Assembly: GCA_916700875.1 (NCBI GenBank)
Contig: CAKAKS010000013.1
Span: 12,521,596-12,585,595, forward strand
Source: Sebastes aleutianus
Taxonomy: Eukaryota > Chordata > Actinopteri > Perciformes > Sebastidae
Direction of reading: 5' to 3'
Length of the DNA: 64,000 nucleotides
In this document: positions 46,623 to 57,721 of the stretch, one piece after another
How the letters are laid out: the number at the start of each line of letters is the position of its first letter
Position numbering within the stretch: the stretch's first letter is position 1
Translations under genes and position numbers: made by a program
Notes under the pieces: generated by a model
Database searches by the model: none
What the model saw: the letters and a program-made list of their open reading frames with translations, nothing else
Told to the model about the DNA's origin: nothing

Positions 46623-46628
46623 TCACAT
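46623..46628 (-). promoter_or_regulatory. Start-stop minimal uORF before gene B ATG
   Basis: ATGTGA ten bases before the main ATG, in the same place as in gene A. Conservation may simply reflect recent duplication. Confidence 0.5.
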
Positions 46629-46998
46629 GAAGCCAACAAGCTGCTGGGAGAGCTCACACATTAATCCTCTTCATCATGACTAACACACAGCGCTCATTCA
46701 CCTCAATACTAAATACACTCATGGGACTGTTCCCATGTTGTTGGCACTTTGAGCTGCACAGTCATACCTAAGAAATGACATTCACAATAGGGATGTGCAT
46801 TCCAAGCACAAATACTATTCACAAATCACTGTGAACTAGTCGATTATTATTCCAAAAATGCTGCATAACCAACATTTTCTCTGCCTTTCTTTGAGGACGA
46901 CATCACTTTTCACTTCTATTTGACGGACTTTAAAAAGCTCTTCAACATTTGAAATGTTCCTCTTTTTCCAAGTCTACTATATCCAGTCAGAGCGGTGA

Positions 46999-47643
46999 CA
47001 CTTTACAATAAGGGACACAGAAATGAGTAGTTACTGGGGAAGGAATGAGGAAGGAATGAGGAAAGAATGAGGGAGGAATGAGGAAGGAATGAGGAAGGAA
47101 TGAGAGAGGAATGAGATAGGAATGAGGAAAGAATGAGGGAGGAATGGGGAAGGAAAGAGGGAGGAATGAGGAAGGAATGAGGAAGGAGTGAGGAAGGAAT
47201 GAGGGAGGAATGAGGAAGGAATGAGGGACTCCTCAGTAACTATTCTATATGATGTCTTACTTTACTTGGGGGTAATAATCAGAATGAATGAGTCGTTACT
47301 AGTTTACCTAACTGCTAGTGAACCACTAGTTAATGAGTAACTCCCAATCAGATTTTATAAAGTAGCTAATGATTATAAAAGGAGTGAGGAATGAATCAGG
47401 AAGGACTTGATGATTGATAACTGGTTAATGAGTACTTCTCTAATAATTGCTAATGGAGGACTATATAGTAGATAATGATGAGTGACTAGAGACCAGACTG
47501 GGAGGTCCTATATTAATGAATCATTAAGTAATAATGATTAGTTCATGAATATATGTGACTTAATCAGCTGCTGAGAGGCACAAAACTAGTAACGACTCAT
47601 TAATTACTCATTATTTAAACATTAGTTATTGTTATTGTTTTTG
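46999..47643. mobile_element. Minisatellite-bearing DNA transposon, left part
   Basis: Starts CACTTTACAATAAGGGACAC, the inverse of the 19.1-kb end, followed by AGTAGTTACTGGGGAAGGAA, where the GGAATGAGG units begin (about 47035-47228, 190 bases). The AT-rich body matches 18629-19045. It breaks off at 47643 inside ATTGTTTTTGT, so the right end is missing. Confidence 0.7.
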
Positions 47644-47806
47644 TCTTTATATATAGAGCAGGTCTATGACCGTACACCATAGTTTAGAGACCCAACAGGA
47701 TCCACCAAGTGCACTGTGGCCAGGAAAAACTCCCCGATTACTGGGAAGAAACCTGGAGCAGAACCGGGCGCAGGGCGGGCGGCCATCTGCCGAGACCAGA
47801 TGGGGG

Positions 47807-47856
<50 letters not shown>

Positions 47857-48200
47857 CAGCCACAATAGTAGCCTAGCAGCTGTAATAGCTAATACAAGTA
47901 GGACTGATAACACAAAACCAATAGCGGTGGATGGAAAGAGTGATAATACAACTATCGGAATTGTAGTCATTGGGTCGTCCCCAGACGGGCTTTCAAGTGG
48001 AGCTTCCAGCTGTCTCAGTCCACCATACATCTGGCTAGCTCGCCAGCACTGCCCAGCATCTCTCCTAGTACGTCCATGTGTGTTGGTGTGGGACGTCCCT
48101 GTGATCGATGCCCGTGCGTTGGTTCCCGCAGCATTAGCATGCTTGCTGGGAGTTCTTGATGTCTTTGGCAGTGACCGAGACATCAAGAACTCAATACTCA
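47644..48200. repeat. Dispersed repeat with (GA)n tract
   Basis: GACCCAACAGGATCCACCA and GGCGGGCGGCCATCTGCC belong to a repeat I recognise as common in fish DNA. (GATA)n/(GA)n at 47808-47854. A 184-codon minus frame across it shows low-complexity LSLSLS and no domain. Confidence 0.45.
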
Positions 48201-48589
48201 ATACATCCTAGTGTTGTTTATCTGGATCAATACAGACCACTAAAGTGTTTATGGATCCTGAAACTGTGAAGCGAAGAGAGATGACCTTAAATCACCACTA
48301 GACTTCCTAGAAAGAACATGACATGTTGTTATTCATGTTTAATGTCATGACTTTGTTGTCTCCAACAGACACATTGAGTCTCTTAAGTAGCAGAATCAGC
48401 CTTAAACGAGCATCAAGTAGAACTAGTCAACGTTTAACACCTCAACTCCCACAAACAACACTGTTTGGTTCTTCTCTGTTTGAACCTGAATATCATCAAC
48501 ATGAACAACAGTTTCTACACATGATCACACCGTTGATGTGCATGTGCTGTTTATCTGCTATTCATGGGAAGATGACGAGATTAAAATAA

Positions 48590-48966
48590 GTTTATAACAG
48601 TGAGGATTAAAGAGTTATACCTGAGGGGAAATAAAAATATCTAAACATTTCATTAATATTTAAATTTAGTCGTTTTGAATCTATTTTAGTTTTTTTTGCA
48701 ACATTTTGTAGTGGTTTTGCATTTATCTTTAGTCATTTTGTATCTCTTTGTAGTCTTAATGCATCTTTTTTAGTTGTTTTGCATCATTTTGTAGTGGGTT
48801 TGGTATTCATGGAAAGTTGAATAAGATTAAAAAAAAAAAAGTTTATAACAGTGAGGATTAAAGAGTTATACCTGAGGTGAAATAAAAATGTCTAAACATT
48901 TCATTAATATTTTAATTTAGTCGTTTTGAAACTATATTTAATCATTTTGCTTATATTTTTAGTCTT
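48590..48966. repeat. Two tandem copies of an AT-rich 250-bp segment
   Basis: TAACAGTGAGGATTAAAGAG followed by TTATACCTGAGG occurs at about 48595 and again at about 48845. Each copy continues into short TTTTAGTCATTTTGCATC-type words. Confidence 0.7.
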
Positions 48967-48978
48967 TTTGCATCTAAG

Positions 48979-49027
48979 CAGAGACACAGGAGGTCAGGCT
49001 GATGAGCAGCAGGATGCTGCAGATCAT
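48979..49027 (-). pseudogene. Orphan copy of the Ig gene's signal-peptide exon
   Basis: Reads MICSILLLISLTSCVS, one residue off the signal exon at 57657-57705, with the same acceptor context CTCTCACAG/GGAGAA. The donor is gone: TCTG/GTTAGT in the Ig gene is TCTGCTTAGA here, and a stop follows. No Ig domain lies nearby. It directly abuts the 49055 end of the NLR-flank duplication. Confidence 0.75.
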
Positions 49028-49054
49028 CTTCTCCCTGTGAGAGCAGACACAGTT

Positions 49055-50803
49055 TTGATTTCACTCTAAATGTTGGATGTCTTCATCTCATCAATGTAAC
49101 TCTGATCTCATGTGTTTGTGACTCTTCACCTCTAAGCTGCAGTAATGTGTTTCTGTCACAAGATAGCGCCAGAGTAAACATGACTGACTGAAGAGTTGGA
49201 GAGTTCAACACCACTACATAATCACAATACTACACTATCTGTCATGGAGGAAGAAGTACTATACTTCAACACCACTACATAATCACAATACTACACTATC
49301 TGTCATGGAGGAAGAAGTACTATACTTCAACTTTAATTTATCAACTATACTTTAAGTAAATGTAAAGTATATATTCCCCAAGTATACTTTATGTAGTAAG
49401 TATACTAATATCAATGTACTAGTAGTATACTTGTAAGTGTACTACTTATACTTCTTGGGACTAAAGTGGCCCACTTTTTAGTTTATAAAAGTACTTTTAA
49501 GTGTACTTTAAGAGTAAGAACATTAAACTTTGATTACACAACTAGTTTACATACATTTTATTTTGTACTGCAACTATACTATAAGTGTACTGATAGTTTA
49601 CTAGTTTTATACTTGTAGTCCACTTTATAGTTGATGAAAGTACACTTTAAAGTATACTCTCAGTAAACCACTAGTTTAATAGTTTTTATACTGCAACTAT
49701 ACTATATATTTGTAGCCCACTTTTTATCAGAGACAGGGACTCAAGTCACACTTATTATTATATCATTACTATTATGAACAATAACCAGCTGTCAGCTTAT
49801 GTCTGAACTGATCTAATACTTCTTCTCAGTGGTAGAGCAGCAGTGTTTCCTCTCTGTAGTCTGTTACCTGTTTAACAAACACCTGCACAGTCTGCAGTCT
49901 GTATTTCTACTGTGGACTGAGTCCTGCTTAGAGGACCAGGAACCATCTCTACTGGCACAATGCCTTTATATTATTTATTCATTATTAGCGTCTGTATTTA
50001 TTGATATTCTGACACCAGGAATTATGTATTAATGGATGCATGGACTCGTATTTATATAGCGCTTTTCTAGTCTTCCGGCCACACTACATGTCAGCATTTA
50101 CCCATTCACACACACACATTCATACACTGATGGCAGAGGCTGCTAAGGTGCTCTCCCCTCTGAGCCACAGTCGCAGTCGTTTGAGGGAAAATGTAAATGA
50201 TGTAACTCATATCAAACCCGACGCTCAGGAATTATCAGCCTCATGTGACTGAATGGAAATGAGGATAAATGATGTAAAAGCTGTAAAAGACAGACTCTCC
50301 TTCTCTCTCTGACTTTAACTGGATCCTTAATGAAAGTTAACGGGGAAATAACAGATCATCAAAAGAAAACTCTTTCTAATAAATGAAGAAAGTTGTTTGA
50401 GGTCTGTTCGTTGTCAGTTCTTATAAAGCTCTTTCAGTAACAGACTCCTTCAGCTGCGGTGTGTGAAGCAGAGATACTGCAGGTCCTTCTGCTGCTGGAA
50501 CACTTCACCATCAACATGGTCCGTCTGTTGTTCACACCTACAGTTAACATACTGATTATAACTAGATGGTGAATCAGAAGACAACTAAACTACAAAACCT
50601 TTAATCTGTGATCTGTCTTCACTCCGGTATAAAACTACAGTGATGTTGATGTATCAGATCAGTCTGATCGGTGCAGCGTCCAATCAATAAATGATATCTA
50701 ATAAGGATATGAGTCGAGGAGAGGAGTCGAGCGTATAAATTCAGAAATGGGAAAGGCCTTGTGACACAGTCCTGCAAACAGAAGAACCCCCAACAAGGAC
50801 GTG
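49055..50803. repeat. Segmental copy shared with 21554-23307
   Basis: Same order as the 21.5-23.3 kb block, including AAGTATAC-rich DNA and the SINE. It has a local tandem repeat of about 60 bases at 49205-49325 (TTCAACACCACTACATAATC twice) and about 110 extra bases near 50405-50517. Confidence 0.83.
50038..50178 (-). mobile_element. Shortened SINE copy
   Basis: Counterpart of the SINE at 22566-22769 with two internal deletions. The part with GGTTCGATCCCC is lost, so it has no B box and cannot be transcribed. Confidence 0.7.
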
Positions 50804-51586
50804 CTGTAAACTGTAAACTGTGTTTAAACTGTGTTGTTTTTTTCTTCCTATGTGTGTAATATTATCATACAATCACCACACTGAGCTCTGACTGGTCAGC
50901 AGGCGGTGCTTTCATAGGAGTTGATCTCTTATCTGGAACATAACCTGCTCCGGACAGGTTAGCTGTTCACCATCAGTTACCATGGTGATCTACCTCGGTA
51001 AGAAGTGAACCAGCTTCGTAGGACAGAAAACCCTGAAGTTACCTCGATAACCGCAAATCCTGCTTCGTAGTACAGGCCTCTGGTTAAAGTACCGGATGTG
51101 TTCGAGCTGTTGCGCACTTTATAAAAAGTCCCGAGTCTTCCTGTTTGTCTGTGAGGAAACTACAGCAGCAACTCATTTTTGGTGAATCACAATATGTTTT
51201 AGTTACTTACTTGTAGGCGAGCTGTCCCACTTTATACCACCGCAATTATTGATCAGCTGGACGAACCATCCTCTCTTCTACACAACACTAAATGTTCAAC
51301 CCGAGGAGCAGCTGTTTTCAGCTGGGGTGTGTCATGGAAGAGTGTAACATGGATGGGTGTACCTGCGCCGGTTCAACGGTGAAGTTAAATCCCGCCCACC
51401 GTGATTTGATTGGTTAAACCGGTGAGTGTGGGCGGGGTTAACATTTCATTGGTTGGACTCTGGGTTGGGCGGGGTTAAACAACTTCCAGTCAGCCCATTG
51501 TTACTAGATTATCAACAGTGGTGGGATGTAACAAAGTACATTTACTCAAGTACTAGTACTTTGAGATACTTGTACTTTACTTGAGT
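50804..51586. other. Flank with MITE end (CTTCGTAGTACAGGCCT)
   Basis: Begins where similarity to 23.3 kb stops. 50820-51079 looks like the right half of the MITE whose left end is at 28613. 51080-51520 has no recognised feature. Confidence 0.45.
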
Positions 51587-52172
51587 AAAGAACAAAAACA
51601 TGTGGTGATGCTGCTTTCAGCCGCTGGAACAACCTTCCAGAGGAACTGAGAGGAGCAGAAGATAAAAACCCATCTATTTAGTCTGGCTTTTATGTAGTGT
51701 TTTATAATTTTATGGTTTTGTGGTTTACACTTATTTTATTTATCTTCATCATTATAGTGTTTATTTTACTCTATTTTGTTTAATCAACATTTTATTGCCG
51801 ATCATTATTATCTCTTTTATTCTATTTTATTTTATTAAGATGTCATTATTTTAATACAATCTGCTTATTTTGTGTAGTCTCACAATTTTTATTTATTTTT
51901 ATTTAATTTTAACATTATTTTAATTTGGATTTTAATTCATTTTATTGTTATTTTTATTTCCTTGTATTTTATTTATCTTTTATTATCTTAAATACCCGTC
52001 TTTTATTACTTTCTTATTCAATTAACTTTTATATTGGTTGTTTTGGTGTGCATTAGTCTCTAAATCCATTTTTAACCTTCTACATTTTTGTCAATCGTCT
52101 GTCCAGTACTTTGAATTGCATTTGACTTGTTTGAAAGGTGCTATATAAATAAAGTTTGTTTGGTTGATTGAT
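51587..52172 (+). mobile_element. L2-like LINE 3' end inserted in another repeat
   Basis: Coding remnant FSRWNNLPEELRGAEDKN at about 51620-51675, AT-rich tail, GGTGCTATATAAATAAAGTT and (TTGA)n at the end. It splits a TTTACTCAAGTACTAGTAC-type repeat: CTTGAGTA before and TTGAGTATTTCC after the insertion. Confidence 0.75.
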
Positions 52173-52341
52173 TGATTGAGTATTTCCATTTTATACTACT
52201 GTATACTTGTACTCCACTACATTCAAAGGGATAATAATGTACATTTTTGCCCCACCACAATTTTTACCTACTACAGTATATATCTCCAAAGTTGGTGACT
52301 GTGAAGTGTTCCTTTATACTACTTAATAAGATAAATAAATA

Positions 52342-52362
52342 TATATATATATATATATATAT
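52342..52362. repeat. (AT)n microsatellite
   Basis: About ten AT units followed by an A-run. Confidence 0.85.
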
Positions 52363-52730
52363 TTAAAAAAAACATTGGATTAGCAACAAATAAGCCTCAT
52401 CATTGCCTTGTTGTCTCCACATTCCTCCACTGTGCAGTAAACTGAAAGTGAGATCATGGGAGTCATGGGACTGACAGGCTGCAGACAGGTACTGTACTGG
52501 GCGTGGTGTACACTCAGACATTTGGCCAGTAAACTGAGTCACGTAGCTCATAAATTAAACATTTATACAATAATGGTGATATGACACGAGACAAACGCTT
52601 AACCAAAATAAGAAAAAACATAGTACAAAAGTATAGATTTATTACAGATGTATGACAAACATCACAGTCAGCGACTGCAGAGTGTTTTTGTTTTTCAACA
52701 GGTTAGCAGTTTACTGTAACATACATCCAG

Positions 52731-53180
52731 TGGTGGAAAGTAACTAAGTACATTTACTCAAGTACTGTACTTAAGCACAAGTTTGAGATACTTTACTTTA
52801 AGTATTTCCATTTTCTGATACTTTATACTTCTTCTCTACATTTCAGAGGCATGCATTGCACTTTTTACTCCATTATAATTATCGGATCACTTTAGCTACT
52901 TGGCAGATTCAGTTTAATAATACAAAATATAATAAACAAATGAAATATGATGTAATATTATGGATTAAGATAAGACTTTGCTTTGAATTTACAAGCTACC
53001 CGGCAGTGTATATAGTAAAAAAAATAACAAAAACAAGCCCCACCTTTACCAGCTGCAACATTAAAGTGATGAACACATTAATGCAACAATAATTATAATA
53101 ATATACATTATTCTGAAATGTGACATTCTGCATAATAATGTAATGTATAATAATACATTTACTTGAGTAAACTCCTGAAT
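52731..53180. repeat. Dispersed repeat (GTGGTGGAAAGTAACTAAG family)
   Basis: AAGTACATTTACTCAAGTAC and the reversed ACATTTACTTGAGTAAACTC near the far end form an inverted pair, so this is probably a DNA transposon. A fragment of the same family surrounds the LINE at 51520-52260. Confidence 0.6.
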
Positions 53181-53585
53181 GTACAATAAGTTATCTGTAA
53201 AATAAAGAGATCAGACCTCACTTATACTTTAACAGCATCTTCCCTTTAGTACAACTCATATTAGTCCTTGCATTAACAGTCAGTAACTGTCATTACAGTA
53301 CATGTGATGTCTAGAAGTCAGTAGCATAGTGGACATGAAAACACAACCTCACTGCTGTGAACGTGGTCCGTTCTGTCTGTCAGGACAGGAACCAACAGAG
53401 CTAGAACCACTGAGTCACCATGAGGCCAGAAAACTCCGCTGCAGTGTGTTCTGATTTCTCTCCATCAGCCCGGCAGCATTCTCCAACACAAGAACCAGTT
53501 CTGTCTTCATCCATCTGGCTGGTTTCTCTTCAGACCAGCAGAGGGCAGCAGAAGCTTCAGGACAGCTGAAACATTCTATTTATAT

Positions 53586-53743
53586 TTATAAAGTAGAGCA
53601 ACTGGTGGCCAGTACAGCTGCTGCTGCTGCTGCTGCCAGTCCCAGTACAACATAGAAGCAGATTCTCTCTCGGCTCGGTGGTACTGGTATTGTTATCGCT
53701 GGTACTGGTTTTGTTGTCATGGTTACGGGCTCGTCAACGGCTG
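53586..53743 (-). CDS. Ig gene exon 3: stalk, hydrophobic helix, stop
   Basis: TTTACAG acceptor. AAVDEPVTMTTKPVPAITIP is a Thr/Pro-rich stalk; a helix with seven Ala in a row comes from a (CTG)n run at 53619-53635, then TAA. Confidence 0.83.
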
Positions 53744-56700
53744 CTGTAAAGAAAATTGAAAGTATGTGATTACACAGAAAACTAAATATGCACCCCAAAG
53801 CAGAGGTGGGACTAAGTCATTGTTTTTTATAAAGTTGTTCCGATACTACCCTAAATTGGGGATTGGGTATCAGTGACTACTCCAGTCTATGCAAAATCTG
53901 ATACATAATTAATTAACCCAGAAAAAAATCAACTTGTTTAACCGGAAATTAATTCTCTTCCGCCGCTCCAAAACAGTAGCTTTCACTGTGTTGTCGCCCT
54001 GGAGGTATCATGGCTGCCACTGGCAACCACTGTTTTAGAGCAGCGAAGAAGAACTGATTGCAGGTAGTTTGTCACAGCTGTTGAATAATAATAATAATAA
54101 TAATATTTTTTTTTCATCACGCTGGTATCAGATCGGTAATCGGTATCGTCCGATACCGCAAGTTCAGGTATCGGAATCGGTATCAGGAAGGAAAAAATAT
54201 TATTGGAACATCTCTAGTTTTGCAAGTAACAAGTCAAGACTGACAATTCCAATTCAAGTGCCAAGTCCAGACTGACAAGTCCAGAGTCAAGTCCCAAGTC
54301 AAGACTGACAACTCCTGAGTCAAGTCCCAAGTCAAGACTGACAAGTCCCATATCAAGACTGAGAAGTCCTGAGTAAAGACTGACAAGTCCAGAGTCAAGT
54401 CCCAAGTCAAGTGCTAAGTCGTAAACTTTGAGTTCAGAGTCCTAAACAAGTCAAGACTGACAAGTCCCATATCAAGACTGACAAGTCTTGAGTCAAGTCC
54501 CAAGTCAGGACTGACAAGTCCCAAGACAAGTGCCAAATCAAGGCTGACAAGTCCAGAGTCAAATCCCAAGTCAAGACTGACAAGTCCTAAGTCAAGACTG
54601 ACAAGTCCTGAGTAAAGACTGACAAGCCCAGAGTCAAATCCCAAGTCAAGTGCCAAGTCGTAAACTTTGAGTTTTGAGTCCTAAACAAGTCACGACTGAC
54701 AAGTCCCGAATCAAGTCTCAAGGCAAGGCTTTGCAATGAAGATTTTAGGGTCTGCTGGCAACAAACATTAGCCAGACTGTTACAGATGTATGTGACAACC
54801 TTGAGTGAACTTACCGATGATGTTGAGTGAGAACTGTTTAACCTTCCTGCCAAATCCAGTGGCCATCCTACAGAGGTACAGCCCCGAGTCATTAGTCCTG
54901 ACTCTGGACAGATGAAGCCGGACACGGCCCGTTCTGAGAGCATCTTTGTCACACTGCGTCCGTCCTGCAAACTGCTCGTGCAGAGACTCGTTGACACTGT
55001 TGTCCAGATGGTAGAAAACCTTCAGCCCCAACACAAACACACAGTGTATCTTAAGCGAGGGGACGGAAATGTCGGTTCTGGCGGAGAATCTCCATTCAAC
55101 TGTGATGTTATTGCCCTCCGCTGCCTGATGCTTCAGAGCCGTGTTCTGAGGCTCAAACATCCCTGAGAGGAAGAGAAGGAGGGAGGAAAGAGATAAAGTG
55201 ATGCTCTAAATGTTGTGACTGCACTGATCAAATACACTGATTAAATCACAAAGTATTCATTCATAAGACTATCACAGTATTTATGCACTTTTTTATTGCT
55301 GTATAACCGTACAATGTATTTGTGTTCAAACTCTGCAAAGGCATGAACAGGAAGTGAGACATGCAGGCCGCCCACAGCTACACACGCCACGCCTCTCAGT
55401 CGTGGGAAAGGTGTAGAGATACAAATAAACGTATGATGATAAAACAAAGCCATAACAGTGCTGTGCGTGGAGGAATGCTGTTCATAACAAAGTGAGTCAT
55501 GTTTGACCTTGACAATGATATGACTCAGACCTTGAACTGTGCATTACTCATCTAACTTACCACAGATCACTTTTATACAATGGACAGGAATGAATAACAA
55601 TAACAATAATAATATATGATGCTAGGACTTTGGAGATTTTTTTTTTATGCAGTTCTTTCATATATTTCTTGTATATTTTATTTGTCAACGTAAAGGTATA
55701 AATGCTGTTTCAAAGTAGTCAAATTAAAATATATTGAGTCTTGCAAGACTACAGTCATGCTAGCAGCTCTATGAGGCTGTACCTAGACACAGCGCTGCTT
55801 TGAGCTAAATGCTAGCTAGAAGATATTTACTCTTGGCTATTATCTTAGTTTAGTGTGTTATCATGCTGACATGCTGATGTTTAGATGTTTACCATGTTTA
55901 CTATCTTAGTTTAGTGTGTTAGCATGCTAACATGCTGATGTTTACCATGTTTACCATGTTTACTATCTTAGTTTAGTGTGCTAGCATGCTAACATGCTGA
56001 TGTTTAGAAGATGTTTACCATGTTTACTATCTTAGTTTAGTGTGTTAGCATGCTAACATGCTGATGTTTACCATGTTTACCATGTTTACTATCTTAGTTT
56101 AGTGTGCTAGCATGCTAACATGCTGATGTTTAGAAGATGTTTACCATGTTTACTATCTTAGTTTAGTGTGTTAGCATGCTAACATGCTGATGTTTACCAT
56201 GTTTACCATGTTTACTATCTTAGTTTAGTGTGCTAGCATGCTAACATGCTGATGTTTAGAAGATGTTTACCATGTTTACTATCTTAGTTTAGTGTGTTAG
56301 CATGCTAACATGCTGATGTTTACCATGTTTACCATGTTTACTATCTTAGTTTAGTGTGTTATCATGCTAACATGCTGATGTTTACCATGTTTACCATGTT
56401 TACTATCTTAGTTTAGTATGTTAGCATGCTAACATGCTGATGTTTACCATGTTTACCATGTTTACTATCTTAGTTTAGTGTGTTAGCATGCTAACATGCT
56501 GATGTTTCGAAGATGTTTGCCATGTTTACTATCTTAGTTTAGTGTGTTAGCATGCTAACATGCTGATGTTTAGAAGATGTTTACCATGTTTACTATCTTA
56601 GTTTAGTGTGCTAGCATGCTAACATGCTGATGTTTAGATGTTTACCATGTTTACTATCTTAGTTTAGTGTGTTAGCATGCTAACATGCTGATGTTTAGAA

Positions 56701-57705
56701 GATGTTTACCATGTTTACTTTCTTAGTTTAGTGTGTTAGCATGCTGACATGCTGATGTTTAGAAGATGTTTACCATGTTTACTATCTTAGTTTAGTGTGT
56801 TTGCATGCTAACATGCTGATGTTTAGATGTTTACCATGTTTACTATCTTAGTTTAGTGTGTTATCATGCTAACATGCTGATGTTTAGATGTTTACCATGT
56901 TTACTATCTTAGTTTAGTGTGTTATCATGCTAACATGCTGATGTTTAGATGTTTACCATGTTTACTATCTTAGTTTAGTGTGTTATCATGCTAACATGCT
57001 GATGTTTAGAAGATGTTTACCATCTTAGTTTAGTGTGTTAGCATGCTAACATGCTGATGTTTACCATGTTTACTATCTTAGTTAAACTATATCCTTTAAG
57101 AAAAACTAAAACTAAACTGAAACGATATTGCCTGATTGAAAACTAATGAAAAACAAATACAATTCTACACGCTTGGCTACCTGTGCGTAAAAGCTATATC
57201 GTAGTCTGTTTGTGTGTTTTAATTGTCCTGTATCTCCTTCCTGAGGGAAGGGGAGTAAACACTAAACAGGGTGTTAGCATGCTAACATGCTGATGTTTAC
57301 CATGTTTACCATGTTTACTATCTTAGTTTAGTGTGTTAGCATGCTGACATGCTGATGTTTAGAAGATGTTTACCATGTTCATCCAATAGTTGTTGAAATA
57401 TTTCAGTCAGGACCAAACTGGTGGACCGACCAGCTGACATTGCCATCACTAAAGTCACGCTGCTAGCATGGTTAAAAATACTGAGATCAGCCTGTGTAAA
57501 AGTTTTAGTATATAGATCATTCCAAAGTTGCTAAAAAAAATATACCCGAAAACATGTCTTCTGTTTTGTGAAGTCAGAGAAGTCAGAAAAAAATAATTGC
57601 TGAGGCTAGTTTGAACATTTCTCTTTGCATAAAATAAAGTGAAAGTGTAAACTAACCAGAGACACAGGAGGTCAGGCTGATGAGCAGCAGGATCCTGCAG
57701 ATCAT
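53586..57705 (-). CDS. Single-V-set Ig surface protein, 184 residues
   Basis: Three coding exons: 57705-57657 (signal peptide MICRILLLISLTSCVSG), 55162-54815 (V-set domain) and 53743-53586 (stalk and hydrophobic C-terminus). Lengths 49, 348 and 158 nt sum to 555 with stop; all junctions are GT-AG and in phase. The V-set has NITVEWRF, IHCVFV, a TGRVRLHLSRVRTNDSG core and YLC near its end, and three possible N-glycosylation sites (NIT, NES, NDS). The end, ICFYVVLGLAAAAAAAVLAT followed by SCSTL, leaves almost no cytoplasmic tail, so the protein may be GPI-anchored or rely on a partner. It belongs to an unnamed fish B7/butyrophilin-like group as far as I can judge; ligand unknown. Confidence 0.82.
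53828..54213. mobile_element. hAT-type MITE (GGTATCGG ends)
   Basis: TTGTTCCGATACTACC at the left and GGAACATCTCTAG at the right are inverted counterparts. GGTATCGTCCGATACCG inside is nearly palindromic. Sits in the Ig gene intron with (AAT)n at 54086-54104. Confidence 0.6.
54225..54735. repeat. AAGTCAAGACTGACAAGTCC minisatellite
   Basis: Irregular tandem words CAAGTCC / AAGTCAAGACTGAC over about 500 bases, ending about 80 bases before the V-set exon. Frames through it read LDSGLVSLDLG-type repeats, and I reject them as genes. Confidence 0.85.
54815..55162 (-). CDS. Ig gene exon 2: V-set domain
   Basis: 348-nt exon, acceptor CCTCTCAG, donor CATCG/GTAAGT. MFEPQNTALKHQAAEGNN, ITVEWRFSARTDISVPSLK, FAGRTQCDKDALRTGRVRLH, VRTNDSGLYLCRMATGFG. 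DSGLYLC is the F-strand signature (D-x-G-x-Y-x-C). The partner Cys is HC in SLKIHC rather than a normal B-strand position, so the disulphide layout may be unusual. Confidence 0.87.
55750..57470 (-). repeat. Dispersed repeat with a 1.3-kb internal minisatellite
   Basis: Units of about 53-72 bases (GTTTACCATGTTTACTATC, TTAGTTTAGTGTGTTAGCA, TGCTAACATGCTGAT) repeat more than 20 times between 55815 and 57105 with a broken remnant to 57380. The flanks (AGCATGACTGTAG-like, CCAATAGTTGTTGAAATATT) belong to the same family as 59.4-60.1 and 62.0-62.2 kb, here in reverse. Lies in the first coding intron of the Ig gene. Confidence 0.85.
57657..57705 (-). CDS. Ig gene exon 1: signal peptide
   Basis: ATG at 57705-57703, 49 coding bases to a TCTG/GTTAGT donor. 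Hydrophobic MICRILLLISLTSCVSG. An acceptor CTCTCACAG at 57713-57721 suggests that an untranslated exon precedes it; CTG/GTAAGGG at 58018-58013 is a plausible donor of that exon. Confidence 0.8.
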
Positions 57706-57721
57706 TTTCTCCCTGTGAGAG

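Noticed and set aside
47647..48201. 184-codon minus-strand frame with a hydrophobic stretch
   Set aside because: Crosses a (GA)n tract and a dispersed repeat; the hydrophobic part is LSLSLS from the dinucleotide run.
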